Positions 47,101 to 59,700 of a DNA stretch of 64,000 nt are shown here, piece by piece. Source of the DNA: Smittia aterrima (lineage: Eukaryota > Arthropoda > Insecta > Diptera > Chironomidae); NCBI GenBank assembly GCA_033063855.1, contig CP093831.1, positions 20,088,001 to 20,152,000 of the forward strand, given 5' to 3'. The position numbers and the translations under genes were made by a program. Every line of letters begins with the position of its first letter. The stretch's first letter is position 1. Below the pieces are notes generated by a model, which was not told where the DNA came from, did no database searches, and saw nothing but the letters and a program-made list of their open reading frames with translations.

Positions 47101-50100
47101 CGGAGAAGCAATAAAGCTAAAGCGCAAAGAAGTCAACGAATGATCTTTAAAAAAACGAGACATCAAATGAAATTACGAAAGCAAAATAAATATTTTCTAA
47201 CTTTAGTATCTCTTGACTCTGACTAACTAACTTTCACTTGGTATTTAGACGAAAACTCTGAATTGCAAATTATCTTTCTCTAAACGTTAACTACGTGGCG
47301 TCACGGTCTTTTTAAAAATTCATCCCTCGGGCAACGACTCGGCAACTTCAACGGTGTCGACGTCAATGAATTTTCATTTAATTTTTCATAAACTTTAACC
47401 AGCACCGAGTCGATGACGTCGATGCTGAGAATTTCGTCCTCGAAAAATTCTTCAATGAATTATTCAATGAGAGAAAGCATTTCCTTCACTTTCATATCAG
47501 TTTTTGACATATGTTGAGCAACTCTTGTATAGAACTGTGTTAAATACTAATTTACAAAGGTTTTGCTCTACTTTCCTTGTCTATGTATTGCCGAGTTCAG
47601 TAAATTTCTGCCGCATTGTTGAAATATAAAATAGGGCGGCAAAAGAACAAAAGATTGCTGAAAGTGATGTTATTTATCTAACACAATACACAATAAGAAG
47701 AGATCGCGTAGAGCGCTCTGATATTTTTAGCTAGCAGTTGGATGCCATTGAAATTAACTTATTCTGATGTCGAAGCTTCTCTGTCCTACTTTTTTCAAAT
47801 CACTGCGGCATACAATTTGTATGATACAAGAAAATTTTAAGTCGATGTAGAGCTTTTAATCACGAACTATTGTTAGGCCCTTTATCCTCCCATTCGTTCC
47901 TCTGCTAGTGTATTGGGGTCTTTCATTTATTCAGTAGTCGATTAAGAAAACTTTTAAACTGTCGTTCTCGAACTGCAGAGCCTTTTGTAAAATATAAATT
48001 GCATCATTAAGCGATCATCCTTTGTCTAGAGACATTCTTTGAACTACCTCCAACTTTTTCCTTCTTACACTCCCAAGTCATCTAAACTTTTAGTTCAGAA
48101 GTTAAACTTGTCATTGTTTTAATAATCGAGAGTTAGCAAAGATAGAAAGAAGTTTGCTCCTCAAAATCGTACTGCTCCTCATGGCAAAATAAATGTTTGT
48201 AAAAAAGCTTTTAAATTTTTAAAATTTCTTATTCAAACAATCAAAACTTTCTTGTTGCAGAAGTCATTTTTTATTAAATTATAAAGTTCTGTAAACGAAT
48301 GCAACGCATGGGAAAAAAAGTAAATCGTTGAAACTTTTTCCTCTGTATTATTGTTTATTCTTTTTTCGTCGTTGTAAAATTATTCTGTCAATAACTCGAA
48401 CTCAATTTAAAAATCTTTTTACGTTTGTTTGCAAATAATGGTTTCAAATTGAATTAATGACAGAGTGATTCAACAGAGAGCAGAGAGTTTATAGTGGAGC
48501 AGTTAAAGTGTCTATCAACATTGAGTTTATTTTTCTAGCAGAACTCAGTTTGATCGATTAATATTTAGTTAACTCTTGTTCAAGAATTTTAATTAAATTT
48601 GAAACTAATTTGAGTAAAATTAGCATTTTCCAATTTCCGTTTTCAATCAATGTTCTCAATAAACATCTGAAGCTTGTTTTTGATTCAATAAATCTCCATT
48701 ACATTAATGACCTCATTTCTCACATTATTACTTGATTTGTGGCAAACAGCGTAAAACACATATTTAATTTACTTTCACAGTGAAGAAGTTACGTAGACTT
48801 TAAATAAATAGAAACTTCAAGAAATTCATCAAATACTTCACAAGAGGTAATTCAAGATCTCGAACAATTGATTGGATCCGCAACTTAAGGGTTCGTAGTT
48901 CAAGTGATTTACGGAAATCGCTATTTCAAACTATAGCCGTGTGAAAACTTTGGCCTTGACATTCAAGGAATTCATTTCTTGTCTGAAGCATTTAAATTGA
49001 TTGAAGTTTATCATAGTCTCAGATAAGGAAACATATTGAACGGTAATGCTCGAATAACTTTTGTGAAATATGACAGTTTATAACTTTAAAATCTTTTTGC
49101 TGAGTTAGAATTTCATGAAAAGCTTTTTCCTACACTGCCTCCACGACACTCTTCTCCTTGCTGTCAAATGTCAGCACATGCATTCGACGAGTCTCGCGAA
49201 TAGTTGAAATGCTCTCAAATATTTTGTGGAACTTAACATCAAATTATTCATGGTTTTGACTTTGCTTTCATATTTTATCTTTCAAAAATGTTTGCATATT
49301 TATGATATGGAATAAGGATTGAAAAGCAATCACGACTGGAAAATGATATACTGCGCTTATTTGCTTTGGGTCGGAACTACTTGAAATTGACAACATTCTC
49401 AAAGTATTCACATAAAAAAGCTTCTGAGTATAAACAATGCATGATGACAAGAAAATCAATACACGATCTTAGCCTCACTAAATATAAATTGCCTGTTACT
49501 TGAGCTTTAACTTTCGATTATATGTTCATACATATCTAAAAATATCGTCGTATAATGAAATAAATAAAAGCAAGGAACATGTAGAAATCAATTTTTATGG
49601 TTTCTATCGTCTTCTGTTGTTAAGCGATTCATAACGCTTCGCTAAGTTCTATACAAAAACAATCACTTAAATTTTTTCCCTTTGCTAGATTCCCTCTGAT
49701 GAGATTCAGAACAATAAAAGCGACAATCAGACGAAAGTCGTTTATTTCTTGTGCAGCTGAGGTTTATATTTTATATTTTAGAGAGAAAGGGAGAGATAAA
49801 TTCCATTTGAACCCAAAAAACGAATAATAAATGAGTCCTCTGTGGGTGTTTGAAATATAAGCCCAAAAGTTTTCTTGTGAACTTTTTATTATCGCGAACA
49901 CAATTTAAACGTTTTACAAATGATAGTGGAATCTTTGTGGAAAATTTTTTTTGCGTGAATGTGAAGACTCCGATGGGACTCGTCTGAACATAATTTTATT
50001 TTTTGTTTGGAGTTACTGAATAACAGACGAAAAAATAGATAACAAACCCTCCAAAAAAAAAAGCTTTGAGCATTCCAAATAAACTTGAGACCTTTTCAAC

Positions 50101-51682
50101 GAAATTCTTTGTTCTTTGTGCCTGAAGTGAGGTAGTAGGCACACAATCAAACTGTCAACGCTTTGCAAATTGCGATTTCTGACAAAGGATTTTATCTTAT
50201 TTTCTTTACAGTAGTTATCTGTGCGGATGTTGATTATCTCTACTTCCCCCACGTACCAAGTTCCTCGCTAAAGTCACGAGAAGATTTTGAGATCAGGGTT
50301 GTTCGGAAATCACGTAGTCAGAGAAGAGGAGATTGGCCATGTAAGGAGCAATGTTTCTTTTTAGATAAACGTGAATTCAAATCTAGATTTTTAGTAACAC
50401 TTTTTAAAAAAGTTTTTTTACCACCCAAAGCGAATAGAACTGAATACATTATTTTCCAAGGGAAAAACTTTATACAAAAACGCTTTTACAGCTTTGAAGC
50501 TTGTGCGCGTCGGATCAAGTTGAAGAATGGTTGTGATGTTAAGTATAAAGTGGAAAAATATTCATAAGAGCTGAAAACTGAGAACAAAACAGAAAAGGAA
50601 AATTAGGATATGAAAAATCTGCGCTTTTAGTCATCGTGTCGACAACTCTCATTCACAACAGCTCAGAGCGTTCTTGAGATTTTCTTTTTACACCTCATTT
50701 GAGTTATTTACCGCAGTAAATTAAGCAAGTAAAAATGTTTTACAATTTAAATAAATGAAAATTCGAATGTTTCTTTAAAATTTATTTGACAGCTGTCAAA
50801 GTTCAAAGTTATTTCACGTTTCCCTCAGATGAATTCTTGCGTGATTCTCTGTGCGGCCCGTAGAAACTGGTCGCTTAAGCGCAAGTTTCATCCCTCGTCA
50901 TCGTCCTTCCAATATTCCTTCCGAACATTCCCCTCCCTCCCATCACTTCTTGAACCTTTTCCCTTGTTTGTCACTATCCGCCGCGTCTCTAGCCTTTGTC
51001 TTGCCAATACTCGAGTTATCGCTAGTCCCAGAAACGCAGAATTCCATAATTCTTATTCGCAGATCAAGCTGACGGTCGACAAAGCCTTCTTCAAAGAAGT
51101 AACAAATCCTAGTTCAAATGGTGCGGGAGCCCATTTGTAATAAAATACAACTCGAGCAAAGCCGAAATCTCATTTGAATCCTTTCCTAATCTAACTTAAT
51201 ACATCAGACTTATAGAACAGTTAGCAATGTTCTTGATTTTTCTCCTTCTAATCGTTTATTCTGTCGAAGCTTATCTTAATGTTGATTATAAACTTCAGCT
51301 GTCACTCACCTTCGCCTCCTTTTTCTTTTTTCTCGAGCAGGCCTTTTACTCGCTTTAAAATTTTCCCGCAAACGCAAATCGATGAACTCGAGTCATTTTT
51401 GTTCTTCTCGATGCTCACAACTTTCTGTCCACTTTTGATGCTTGCTCGCTTCGTTTCACTTATAGCTGGAGTGGTAACGGCAGTTAAATCCGTTTTACTA
51501 CTTCGACTAATACACTTTTTGTTTTCCTTTTCATCATTCTTTTCCGGCGTTGATAATCTCCGTTGATTTTCCTTTTTGCTAATTATTATTTGAATTTCGT
51601 TCACAACCTCAATTTGTGGAATAGAAACACTGTGCGATGAGATACCGTGCTCATCCAAATGGTCCACACTACTTGAAGACAT
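44112..51682 (-). CDS. KChIP-like neuronal calcium sensor (EF-hand protein)
   Basis: Seven coding exons in reading order: 51682-51310, 46008-45817, 44908-44835, 44700-44610, 44548-44497, 44353-44284, 44222-44112. All phases agree and give 320 residues. The core begins VLPPRYYPESLSTLSKASRF and SEDEIKRMYRSFKSQCPTG, typical of Kv-channel-interacting proteins. The first EF-hand is degenerate (CPTG). Calcium loops are at residues 203-214 (DRDSNGSVSFEE), 239-250 (DVNNDGFISKGE) and 287-298 (DQNADEKISLEE). KChIPs bind Kv4 channel N-termini at the membrane and tune A-type current. The first exon supplies a polar 124-residue tail ending CVCGKILKRVKGLLEKK, where the cysteines and basic helix could aid membrane binding. 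The first intron is 5.3 kb. The link from exon 1 to exon 2 rests on a GTGAGT donor and matching phase. Confidence 0.85.
46894..47226 (+). CDS. Hypothetical small ORF inside the KChIP first intron
   Basis: A 110-codon ATG frame on the strand opposite to KChIP, directly preceded by an in-frame TGA. The product is basic, with a Lys/Arg-rich second half (MLMRRSNKAKAQRSQR). It has no signal peptide, membrane segment or known domain. It may be a nested small gene or chance. Confidence 0.25.
   Translation: MALPKISRMPFVPRTKFNIFVSTGSLDEEFLPHNVYSYKTLIHLFLMHPQSTRKPALFIRECERREMLMRRSNKAKAQRSQRMIFKKTRHQMKLRKQNKYFLTLVSLDSD
50212..50567 (+). CDS. Possible terminal exon of a small secreted-type protein
   Basis: After a good acceptor (TTTTCTTTACAG) a frame stays open for 118 codons to TAA at 50567. 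It includes several cysteines (WPCKEQCFF, FEACARR, NGCDVK) and no Met, so an upstream exon would be needed. It lies opposite the KChIP first intron. No family is recognised. Confidence 0.25.
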
Positions 51683-54600
51683 TTCTTCGATCGATCTATA
51701 AGATTTCCCTTATAAACACATTAAGACCAAGATTAATGAGGGAACGCTTGCCAGCCACAGCAAATGAGTTCTTGGTGCGCACATAATATAATAAAAAAAA
51801 GCATTTGGTAAAGTTTCACGTCTCTATCGTATTTTTCGCAGAAACGTGAACGGTCGAGTGGAGAAATTAATCACTCTATCCGAAAAATGTCGCAACAAAC
51901 GGTTCCTTTTTTAACCTGCGACCCTTTGAACACTTTGCTTTTATTTGCTTATGAGATGTTATCTCAAAATTTCCTTGTTTCATAGTCAAAATGGAAAGTT
52001 TCGCTTTTCATCGTTTAATTATTTGAGAATGAGAATGTTAACAGCTGGGATTGCGCATAACCAAGCACAAATCGAATTATTTTAATTCAAACATATTGAA
52101 AAAAGCTGTAGAAATGTTTATTACCAAAAGCTTAATTCTCATTTCCAATGTTTTCTCATCAGCAGAAGTCTAACTATTTCAATTAATAAACAGTTTTCTC
52201 TAATATTTAGTAAACTCTAGTCGTCTAAATAATTATCTAGTAGTCGATTAGCTCAAAGGAAACAGAAAAGCTTTCTCCATAAATAACTTTTCTTTGAATT
52301 TTTGAAAAGCAATTTCCTTCTGATTTAAACAATGAAAATGCGAAAATATTTTACCTTATCAAATTATGTGGGAACTTGAAATGAGATTTCTTTCTTCACG
52401 AAATATGAACTTGAATAAAATTAAAACACTTTTCTAAGAGTTTTCTCGCTCCGAAATTTACAATATTTTCACACGGACGTCAATATTGAAATTTAAATCT
52501 TTTTGTTTACTTAAAACATCACATCAATGTTTACACATCGATCTTGCCAAATATTTCCATTCTGTTCAACTACTTATTTTAATAAAATATTTTCCTCCAA
52601 TGATTCGAAGCGCTTAGGACAACAATTCCATTGAGAATTCCAAAAATGAATTTTTTATGTATTTATACGTCTTGAGATTATTAAACAAATTGCCAAACCG
52701 ATTCCGATCAGCTGCAAAACTAAACTGAAGTGAGAGATTATTTTCTTATGTCTCTCAGCTCCGAGCGAGAAAACTAATGAAACTAGCGTGAGGCTTGTTG
52801 AATTTTACTTGGGATAAAAAGTTTTCGCATTTCTGCGTAATTCTGAGAGAGAACTGGAAGTAAATTTTCCAATTCATATCAGACAGGAAGTTGAGAATTG
52901 AATGAGAGAATAGCAAGAAGCTTTCGATGGATTTGATGTGTTCGTCACAACATTTTCTTTGTGAGATTCTATTTATAGATTAGAAAAGTTTCGAAGAAGG
53001 GAAACTATATGTTCCTTTGATGGTTTTACTTTTCTGATAAGTTTTGGTATCAAAGCTTCAGAAGTTTTGTGGTAAAGACGAATAGAAAAACGTTTACATG
53101 TTTTCGAATATTTTAGATTGAAATTTTTAAATAAGTTTTTCTCAAATGATTTCGTATATTTTGAATCATCAATTTCCTTTTTTCGATTGCCAAAATTTTT
53201 CTCATTTTTCTGATTTGTACTTTGAGCAAGATAAAAGTTTGACTTTCCATGATTTCCAGAGGGGAAACGGTTGCCAAGGTAACTGGCGAAATACTACGAG
53301 ACGCTTTCTCAGGATTATTGTGCTCAAGCACTCACACATGTCAATTTTTCTTTCTGCTTTTATGGGGAAGTGTGAACCAGCAAAATAGACGCTTCTTGAA
53401 GGAAAATCCGGAAGAGGATGATTACGATAAAATTCTCAATTTTGTGAATTATTTTGATAAAAGCGATGAGGAGACGGAATTCCAATTGATTCTCATAAAA
53501 AGCTTTCGAAGTCGTCGAGTAATAAATGTGAAAACATCGATGCTACTTCTATGTCATATGCTATGTTTAATAAAATATGTTTTATGTCACTGGATCTAAC
53601 TAGATACATCATCTCAATATTTAAAACCTACGCTTAAGTCGTAGGCGTGATGTGGGATTCTCATTCTCCTCCCAACATAAAATATCAAATGAGATTTCAA
53701 ATAATTGTGTAAACGCTAACGGTTTTCTGAACGACAGGTCACACAAATATTCTGTTGCTACTGATAAATTCTTGATTATTCCGGAAGCTTTCAAAAGATT
53801 ATGCAATGGAAGAATACGTGAGGCTAGAGCTGATTGCAAAGTGAACACCTTCGTTCGCATGTTAAGAGAAAATGAATTAGAATTCATGAATGTTACCGAG
53901 CATTAAAAAAAATCGTTCTCAATTTACTTGAAAGAAATCAGTGAAGACAGAAATCCAATTGGCTTTAAAAAGAAACTGTCTTCTATAATTCAACCTTTCA
54001 TTAATCTCGTTATAAATTCGACGATCAATCTTACTTTATCAGCGAAAAAAATCGCGAGTATCGACCAATTTGTAATTTGTCGAATTTTATAAAATAGCTT
54101 GGCGCTGGTCAAGTCAAGATACATCAATCAACGCCTTCGGTAGGTTTGAAAGTTTCTTCAAGAATCGTTCACAAAAATGCTTTAAACAGCAAAAATAAAT
54201 TATTAAGCCTGTCTTTACGAGTTAAGTCATGCTCTGAAGAAATTTCAAGGGGGACTGTTTGCGTCGCGAGAGTTTCGCTGGTTCCACACAATTAAGTAAT
54301 TTTTCCAATTAAATTTTATTATTTAAACACTAAAGTAAGCTTATATAATATAGCTTTGCCTATTCGGAGTTGACACCCTTCGAAGTTGATCAGCACACTT
54401 TCCTTCTGCCCGTTCTCTCACGTTTCTTAACTTTGCTTCCACCCGTGTTAGTTTATTTATTCCGAAAGTTGCTCTGTAGTCGAGTGAACAGAAATAAAGA
54501 CAAAAGGGCAGTCATCTTATAATTAAATACTTACAAGTTTTCTTGTTATATGACGTCATCGTTTTCGTATGCAATCACCACGTGAGATTCTAATTTCGTC

Positions 54601-54895
54601 TCGCCACCGAACGGCTTCATTTTCACTGACAAAAGTGTGAAGAGAAAAACTAAAGACAGAAAAAAAACCCGAATTCAACGATTGAGAAAAAAATACTCTC
54701 GCACAAATTGTCGCGAGCAGCGATTTTCGTTGCTCTTAGGCAATTTGCAAAAGGCAAATTTTCTTATTTTTGGATTTTCGTCTATTTAAGTCGGTTAGAA
54801 ATATTATTATTGTGGTTGTGTTTTCATTGTTATACTGACTTAAGTCGAGAGAATAATTCAGCAGTGGCAAAAATCATTGTGACAAGACAAAGAAA
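51683..54895. other. Region between KChIP and the small helical gene
   Basis: Mostly AT-rich. Plus-strand open frames at 53249-53599 and 53652-53906 contain protein-like stretches (FLKENPEEDDYDKILNFVNY; FLIIPEAFKRLC), but I could not connect them by phase-consistent splicing. They are left unassigned. Confidence 0.3.
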
Positions 54896-56757
54896 ATGTC
54901 AACCAAATCAAGAGAAAGAGAATCTTCAAGTTAGTGTCCAAGCTTGACAGCTTGAAGCGTGAATAATTGCGTGAAAAGTTCCTCATATTGTGAAATGAGC
55001 GAGGAAAAATATAAATTTCCATTCGCCTTTTTATTTTGTATCAACAGTTACTGCTGACCTTCGAAAAGAAGTGGTTGCTTATATTAAATCAAAAGAAAAT
55101 AAATATTTCAATTGACAAAACTATATTTAAATGTTTAGTGAAAAAAGATAGTTTTTAATATTTTACGAAGCATAACAAAACGAAGACTTGGCTTGGCGCC
55201 AAGCAGTCAATTGACCTCCCCGATAAAATTGTTTCTCGGGGGCTGCTAATACCAGCTGTTTCTATTAAGTTAGGTCTCGCTTTAATTAGTTAGGAAACTG
55301 GGAAATCTTAGGGAACTGTCACACAACACTTTTCAAACGCGTCAAAGTCAAATTAATTTCTTAAACCTAAAAGTTAAAGAGAAAAAAATTCATAAAACAG
55401 TCCCAGCTGGAGTCACCCGATGATTTCTTGAACTGAGTTTGATTTTTCTTTTTTAAGTTTTTTTGATTCTCTCGCGCGCGATGCTTTTGTATTTCATTTC
55501 CATGCGTATTTATAAATGTTCTATCAGAAATCTCTCTCCCAATCGGTAGTGTGTGGTTTTTTTTATTAAATAGTTTGAACTTTGAATCATTCAAATATGA
55601 TTTGATCGTGCGACTTAAATAAATATTTCTGTTGATTGCTTCGAGTACGTCCGCTTTTATTGCAATGTGTTGCTATTAAACATTTTTTCTCCTCATCTCG
55701 CGAAACTTTTTGTGTGAAAAATTGAGAATTTCATTAACTTCTCTATTTAATCATTCGCGTTTGTATTCATAACAGATCAACTGAACATTGATATATCCAC
55801 AATAGAGGCTGAAAGAGACGCAAGCCAGAATAAAAATCAAAAGTTCGGATCAGGAATCATACGTTACTGTTTTAAGAAAGGTGCATATCGAATCGAAGCT
55901 GATCAGACAACCTGCAATAAATTGATGAACTCCTCTTGCAGTTTTGCGGAACATTCAAGGCGGCTGTGAAATGGCACAAGAAGACATCTCCCATTTTGAA
56001 GAATGTGAGTAGAATAAATTCAAGAAACGTGTGAAGTTTACAAACAGATTTTCAATTTGCGACAAAAAGTGAATTTCTGTGAAGAGGATTTTCTTTTTAC
56101 GTCATAAAAGATGAAAGTAATCGAAGAGAGCGTCTCATACAATGCTCAAACGTTATCTGTGTTTTCCATTAGAGACAACTCCTGACAGTTTTTTTTTCTC
56201 TAAAGCTGACAATTATTTTAGTTAGTAGAAGTAAAGGAATCCATTGAAAACACTTCAGATTGGATTTTAAAGGTTCTTTTCGAAAGAAGAAAAACCTTTT
56301 TAGTCACTTTGTATGTTTGTGTTTGATCACCCATCGATAGTTAAAATGAAAATTTTTTGGGCGACCTTAAATCCCCAACAAATATTTGAAAATAAAATTT
56401 ATCGAATTTCCTTCGAAAATAAACGAATGTTGAAAAAAGCCTTCGACCAAGTGGCTTGGTGTGGCGAGTATGCTCAAATGTTTTTTTTAAACGGAAGCAC
56501 AAAAGATAAATGTGTTTGCAATGTCAAACTCTTTATTATATTTCGCTTTTTATTATATTTCACTTAACATCCAACAGGTGAATGAACTCGTTGTTCTACT
56601 AAAACGGATTCGTAAAGAATTAACTACTGAGTTCTCCCGCGAGAATTGTGGATTTGTTTTATCTGAAATCTATCCTTGAACGCATATTTCTGTGCCAGAT
56701 ATAATCGACCGATTGACTGAATTGAAAGAAGAAGCCAGACATTATAATCGTCGATGA
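54896..56757 (+). CDS. Small helical protein of unknown function, six short exons
   Basis: Six exons, 54896-54929, 55776-55880, 55942-56004, 56226-56272, 56578-56647 and 56699-56757, splice in frame to 125 residues ending in TGA. Acceptors are AACAG, CTTGCAG, GTTAG, CAACAG and GCCAG. Donors are GTTAGT, GTGCAT, GTGAGT, GTTCTT and GTGGAT. The product starts MSTKSRERESS and is then rich in charged residues with heptad-like spacing (VLRNIQGGCEMAQEDISHFE; SIENTSDWILK; LVVLLKRIRKELTTEF; IIDRLTELKEEARHY). It lacks a signal peptide or membrane segment and looks like a small coiled-coil complex subunit. I do not recognise the family. Single exons are too short for simple ORF searches. Several donors are weak, so individual borders may be wrong. 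Confidence 0.5.
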
Positions 56758-59700
56758 AATTAATAAATCTTTGCTCTCATCGAGCCAAAACTTTCCACAA
56801 AACATTCGATGTCATTAAGACGCAATAGACATCCCCGCAATTGGTTGAATCAAAAATTGCGTTTAAATATTTAAATGAAAGAACCGATTATTATTATTCA
56901 TTTTCCGACCAGCTGTGGACTTTGGCCTTTTTTCAAATGGAAATTGGAATTTATTTTTATTTAGTGTTGCGATAATCTATTCTAATAAAATTTAAGGAAT
57001 TCGTTTTTTGCTTTTCTCCATTCCAATCTGATAACATTTTGCTTTGTTCGCGTTAACTTTTGATAAGTGACGTCAATTCGTGGAAAACTCTCAGAAAATT
57101 CCTTCGAGTGTGTTGGTGTCTCTTCCATTGCGAACTCTCGCTGGGAAGAGTTTTACGACAATTTTTCTCATTGTACGACTGGAAATATAGTCGCTTTCGC
57201 TCAAATCGTTGCAAATAACAGTTTTCCATTCGTCAAGAAGGAAGAAGCATCAAAATGCGAACGCCGAGGCTGACGTTTCTGAGCTTTTGCTTCTCGTTCT
57301 CGTTAGTCTGATTAGAGTTTGCAAACGGATAAGGCTATCGAGCCAAAATATATTACAGTCGTGGCGGATTTTCCATGAAAAAGTGCAGAAACGTTTTGTA
57401 CCGATGCTTGCGATTAAATTTATAAAATAAGAGTTTTGTGTTCTTGTGCTGTACGTAAATCCCAAAGTGGAGTCACTTCGACTTGCTAGTCCTCCTTAAT
57501 CTGACACATCCTGATTAAATAAAAATCCTAAGTGAGTTCGTTTTATTCGTAAAACCAGTTCTAATTGAATTAGTTATGAAAATGAACTTTCAAATTGCTA
57601 TAAATAATAATACCAACTGAACTGCTAGAACTGGATTAAAATTTATTCGTGTGTTAGTAAAATGTGAGTGAGAATTAAATATTGCTTAATTATTCGGCGC
57701 TCTCAATTCCTTCGTGATTTTACTCAAAACTGTTGAAAATAACCCTCGCTCGCACATCCGCCAGACATAAATCGAACGTGAAAATGCGATAAAGGAATTC
57801 AGATTCTCGCTTGACATATGTTTTGTGATTTTTCATACGAGAGTAACAAAAAAAATGTTATTGTGTTCAAAATAAAAAATCATGCCGTGCATAAACGTGT
57901 TTTCAGAAGATACAACAAGCACGAGAGTAAATTAAATTTTTGGTGTTTTTTTTACAGAATTTAATTAGTGAAAGTGCTAACTAGCCCTTTAAATAACAAA
58001 TACCGGCAAATATAATTGAACCTTGAAAAAAAACTTTTCACTGTGGAAACGCTTTTTTTTTGTGTTGATTCATCCTTGGAAATGAAAATTTTCGAGGGTT
58101 TTTTTTTCCAAGAACCCTTAAGTCTGAATCAGTTGAAGCTCACCGCAACGTGCTAATGATAAACGGAATTTAGGGAATTCACATCACGAATTTTTTGAGG
58201 ATCTCTGTTTGCCCACATTTCTCACACTTGGCTTAATCAATTGTTTCTAAATTAACCTTATCAATTAAACTTTGGGAAGGAAAAGTTTTTCATGAAATGG
58301 GAATTTACCCAGATGGAAATACAAAACTTAAATAATTTCACACTCACTCTCTTTCTCCTTCTTGAACACACACAAATAAGAAATAACTCGATATGTCTTC
58401 TCTTTGTAAAAGCTAATCCTCAAGGATAATTTGACATTCGGTGAACAGGGAATAATTAAGAATTAAGGAAGTAGCTGATTTGCTCTTTTTTCTTGAAAAG
58501 TCGTTAATTTTTTTACGAGCAACGTCAGGAAAAACGAGTTCAGGGATTCTAAGTAATTAATATCAATCCCTAACCTTTGACCGATAAATTATGACTCACA
58601 TGAAAGAACAAAAGGACAGTTCAAGCAACGCAATGTTCCGAGTAAAACTTTAATGTTCCAGCGGTTTTTCTATTTAAAGAAATGTTTTAAAACTAAAATA
58701 TATTTTTAAGGTTTCTCTGGACATTGTTGAAAGAAAATTAGCTCGTGTCAGATTTGAAAAGCTATTACACGGCTTAGCAATGAAATCAAAAAAGCAACTT
58801 TTTAATAATAAATGAAGAAGAAATAGCAATTCAACTTCAATCAAAATATTTTCGCCGAAAGCTTCGTTCGGAAGAATGTAAAAATAACTTTTCTTATTTC
58901 GCTTTTAAAATCTGACAAATATTTCATTCAGGACCTGCCTGTCAAACAACTTTCGAATGAAAACAACGGCGAAAGCTTCTTTCTTTAGGTTTTTCATGAA
59001 TTCCTTTGAGCCCATGCAATAATGTTGCATAATTAAGTTCTGATGAAGCCGGCGGTGAAACTGACATAACAGAGACTTTGTTCTGTCGATAAGAAAGGGG
59101 CGAAGAGTGTCATTATAAAGGGCAATTCATTAATTTTATGTAAAGATAAGAGCAAGATGCGTCGCTGTAGGAGGGAACGGGGCACATCTTTTTGCTCAGA
59201 AGCATCTTTTTGATGAGAAGTTTTACCAAACTGAAGATAAAAGTCTTCTTCTTTTCCCATAAAACCTTCTACCCAAACACTTGAAGAGAGTAAATACAAA
59301 AAAGAAAACACGAAGTGAAAGAAAGACATTTCTTAAAATTTTCTTCTTCGCATCTAAAATTACTGAAGGCATTCAAATGGAGAAGGTAATGTTGGGAACT
59401 ACAGCTGATGAAGAACATTTCAAGTGCTCGTCAAAAATTTAATCAACTTCCTCAAGAAATAGAAACTTTCGAAGAATTTACTAAAAGCTAAAAGGGAAAG
59501 AAAATAAAATCTATTAAACTTTCAGGAACAACTTTATGCTGGCGTGGAAAGGTCAGATAAGAAAATAGGCTAAAGATTGATTAGAGAATGCTCAACCCTT
59601 AAAATCAATCATATTAAGCTTTGTTGTGAAGATGCAAACATTGAATCAATTCCGCAGCTTACGAGCTTCTTGAATTATAATAAACTCAAATTTCCTTATA

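Noticed and set aside
50829..51140. 103-codon plus-strand frame next to KChIP exon 1
   Set aside because: It is Ser/Pro/Leu-rich from a CT-rich stretch and looks like a composition artefact.
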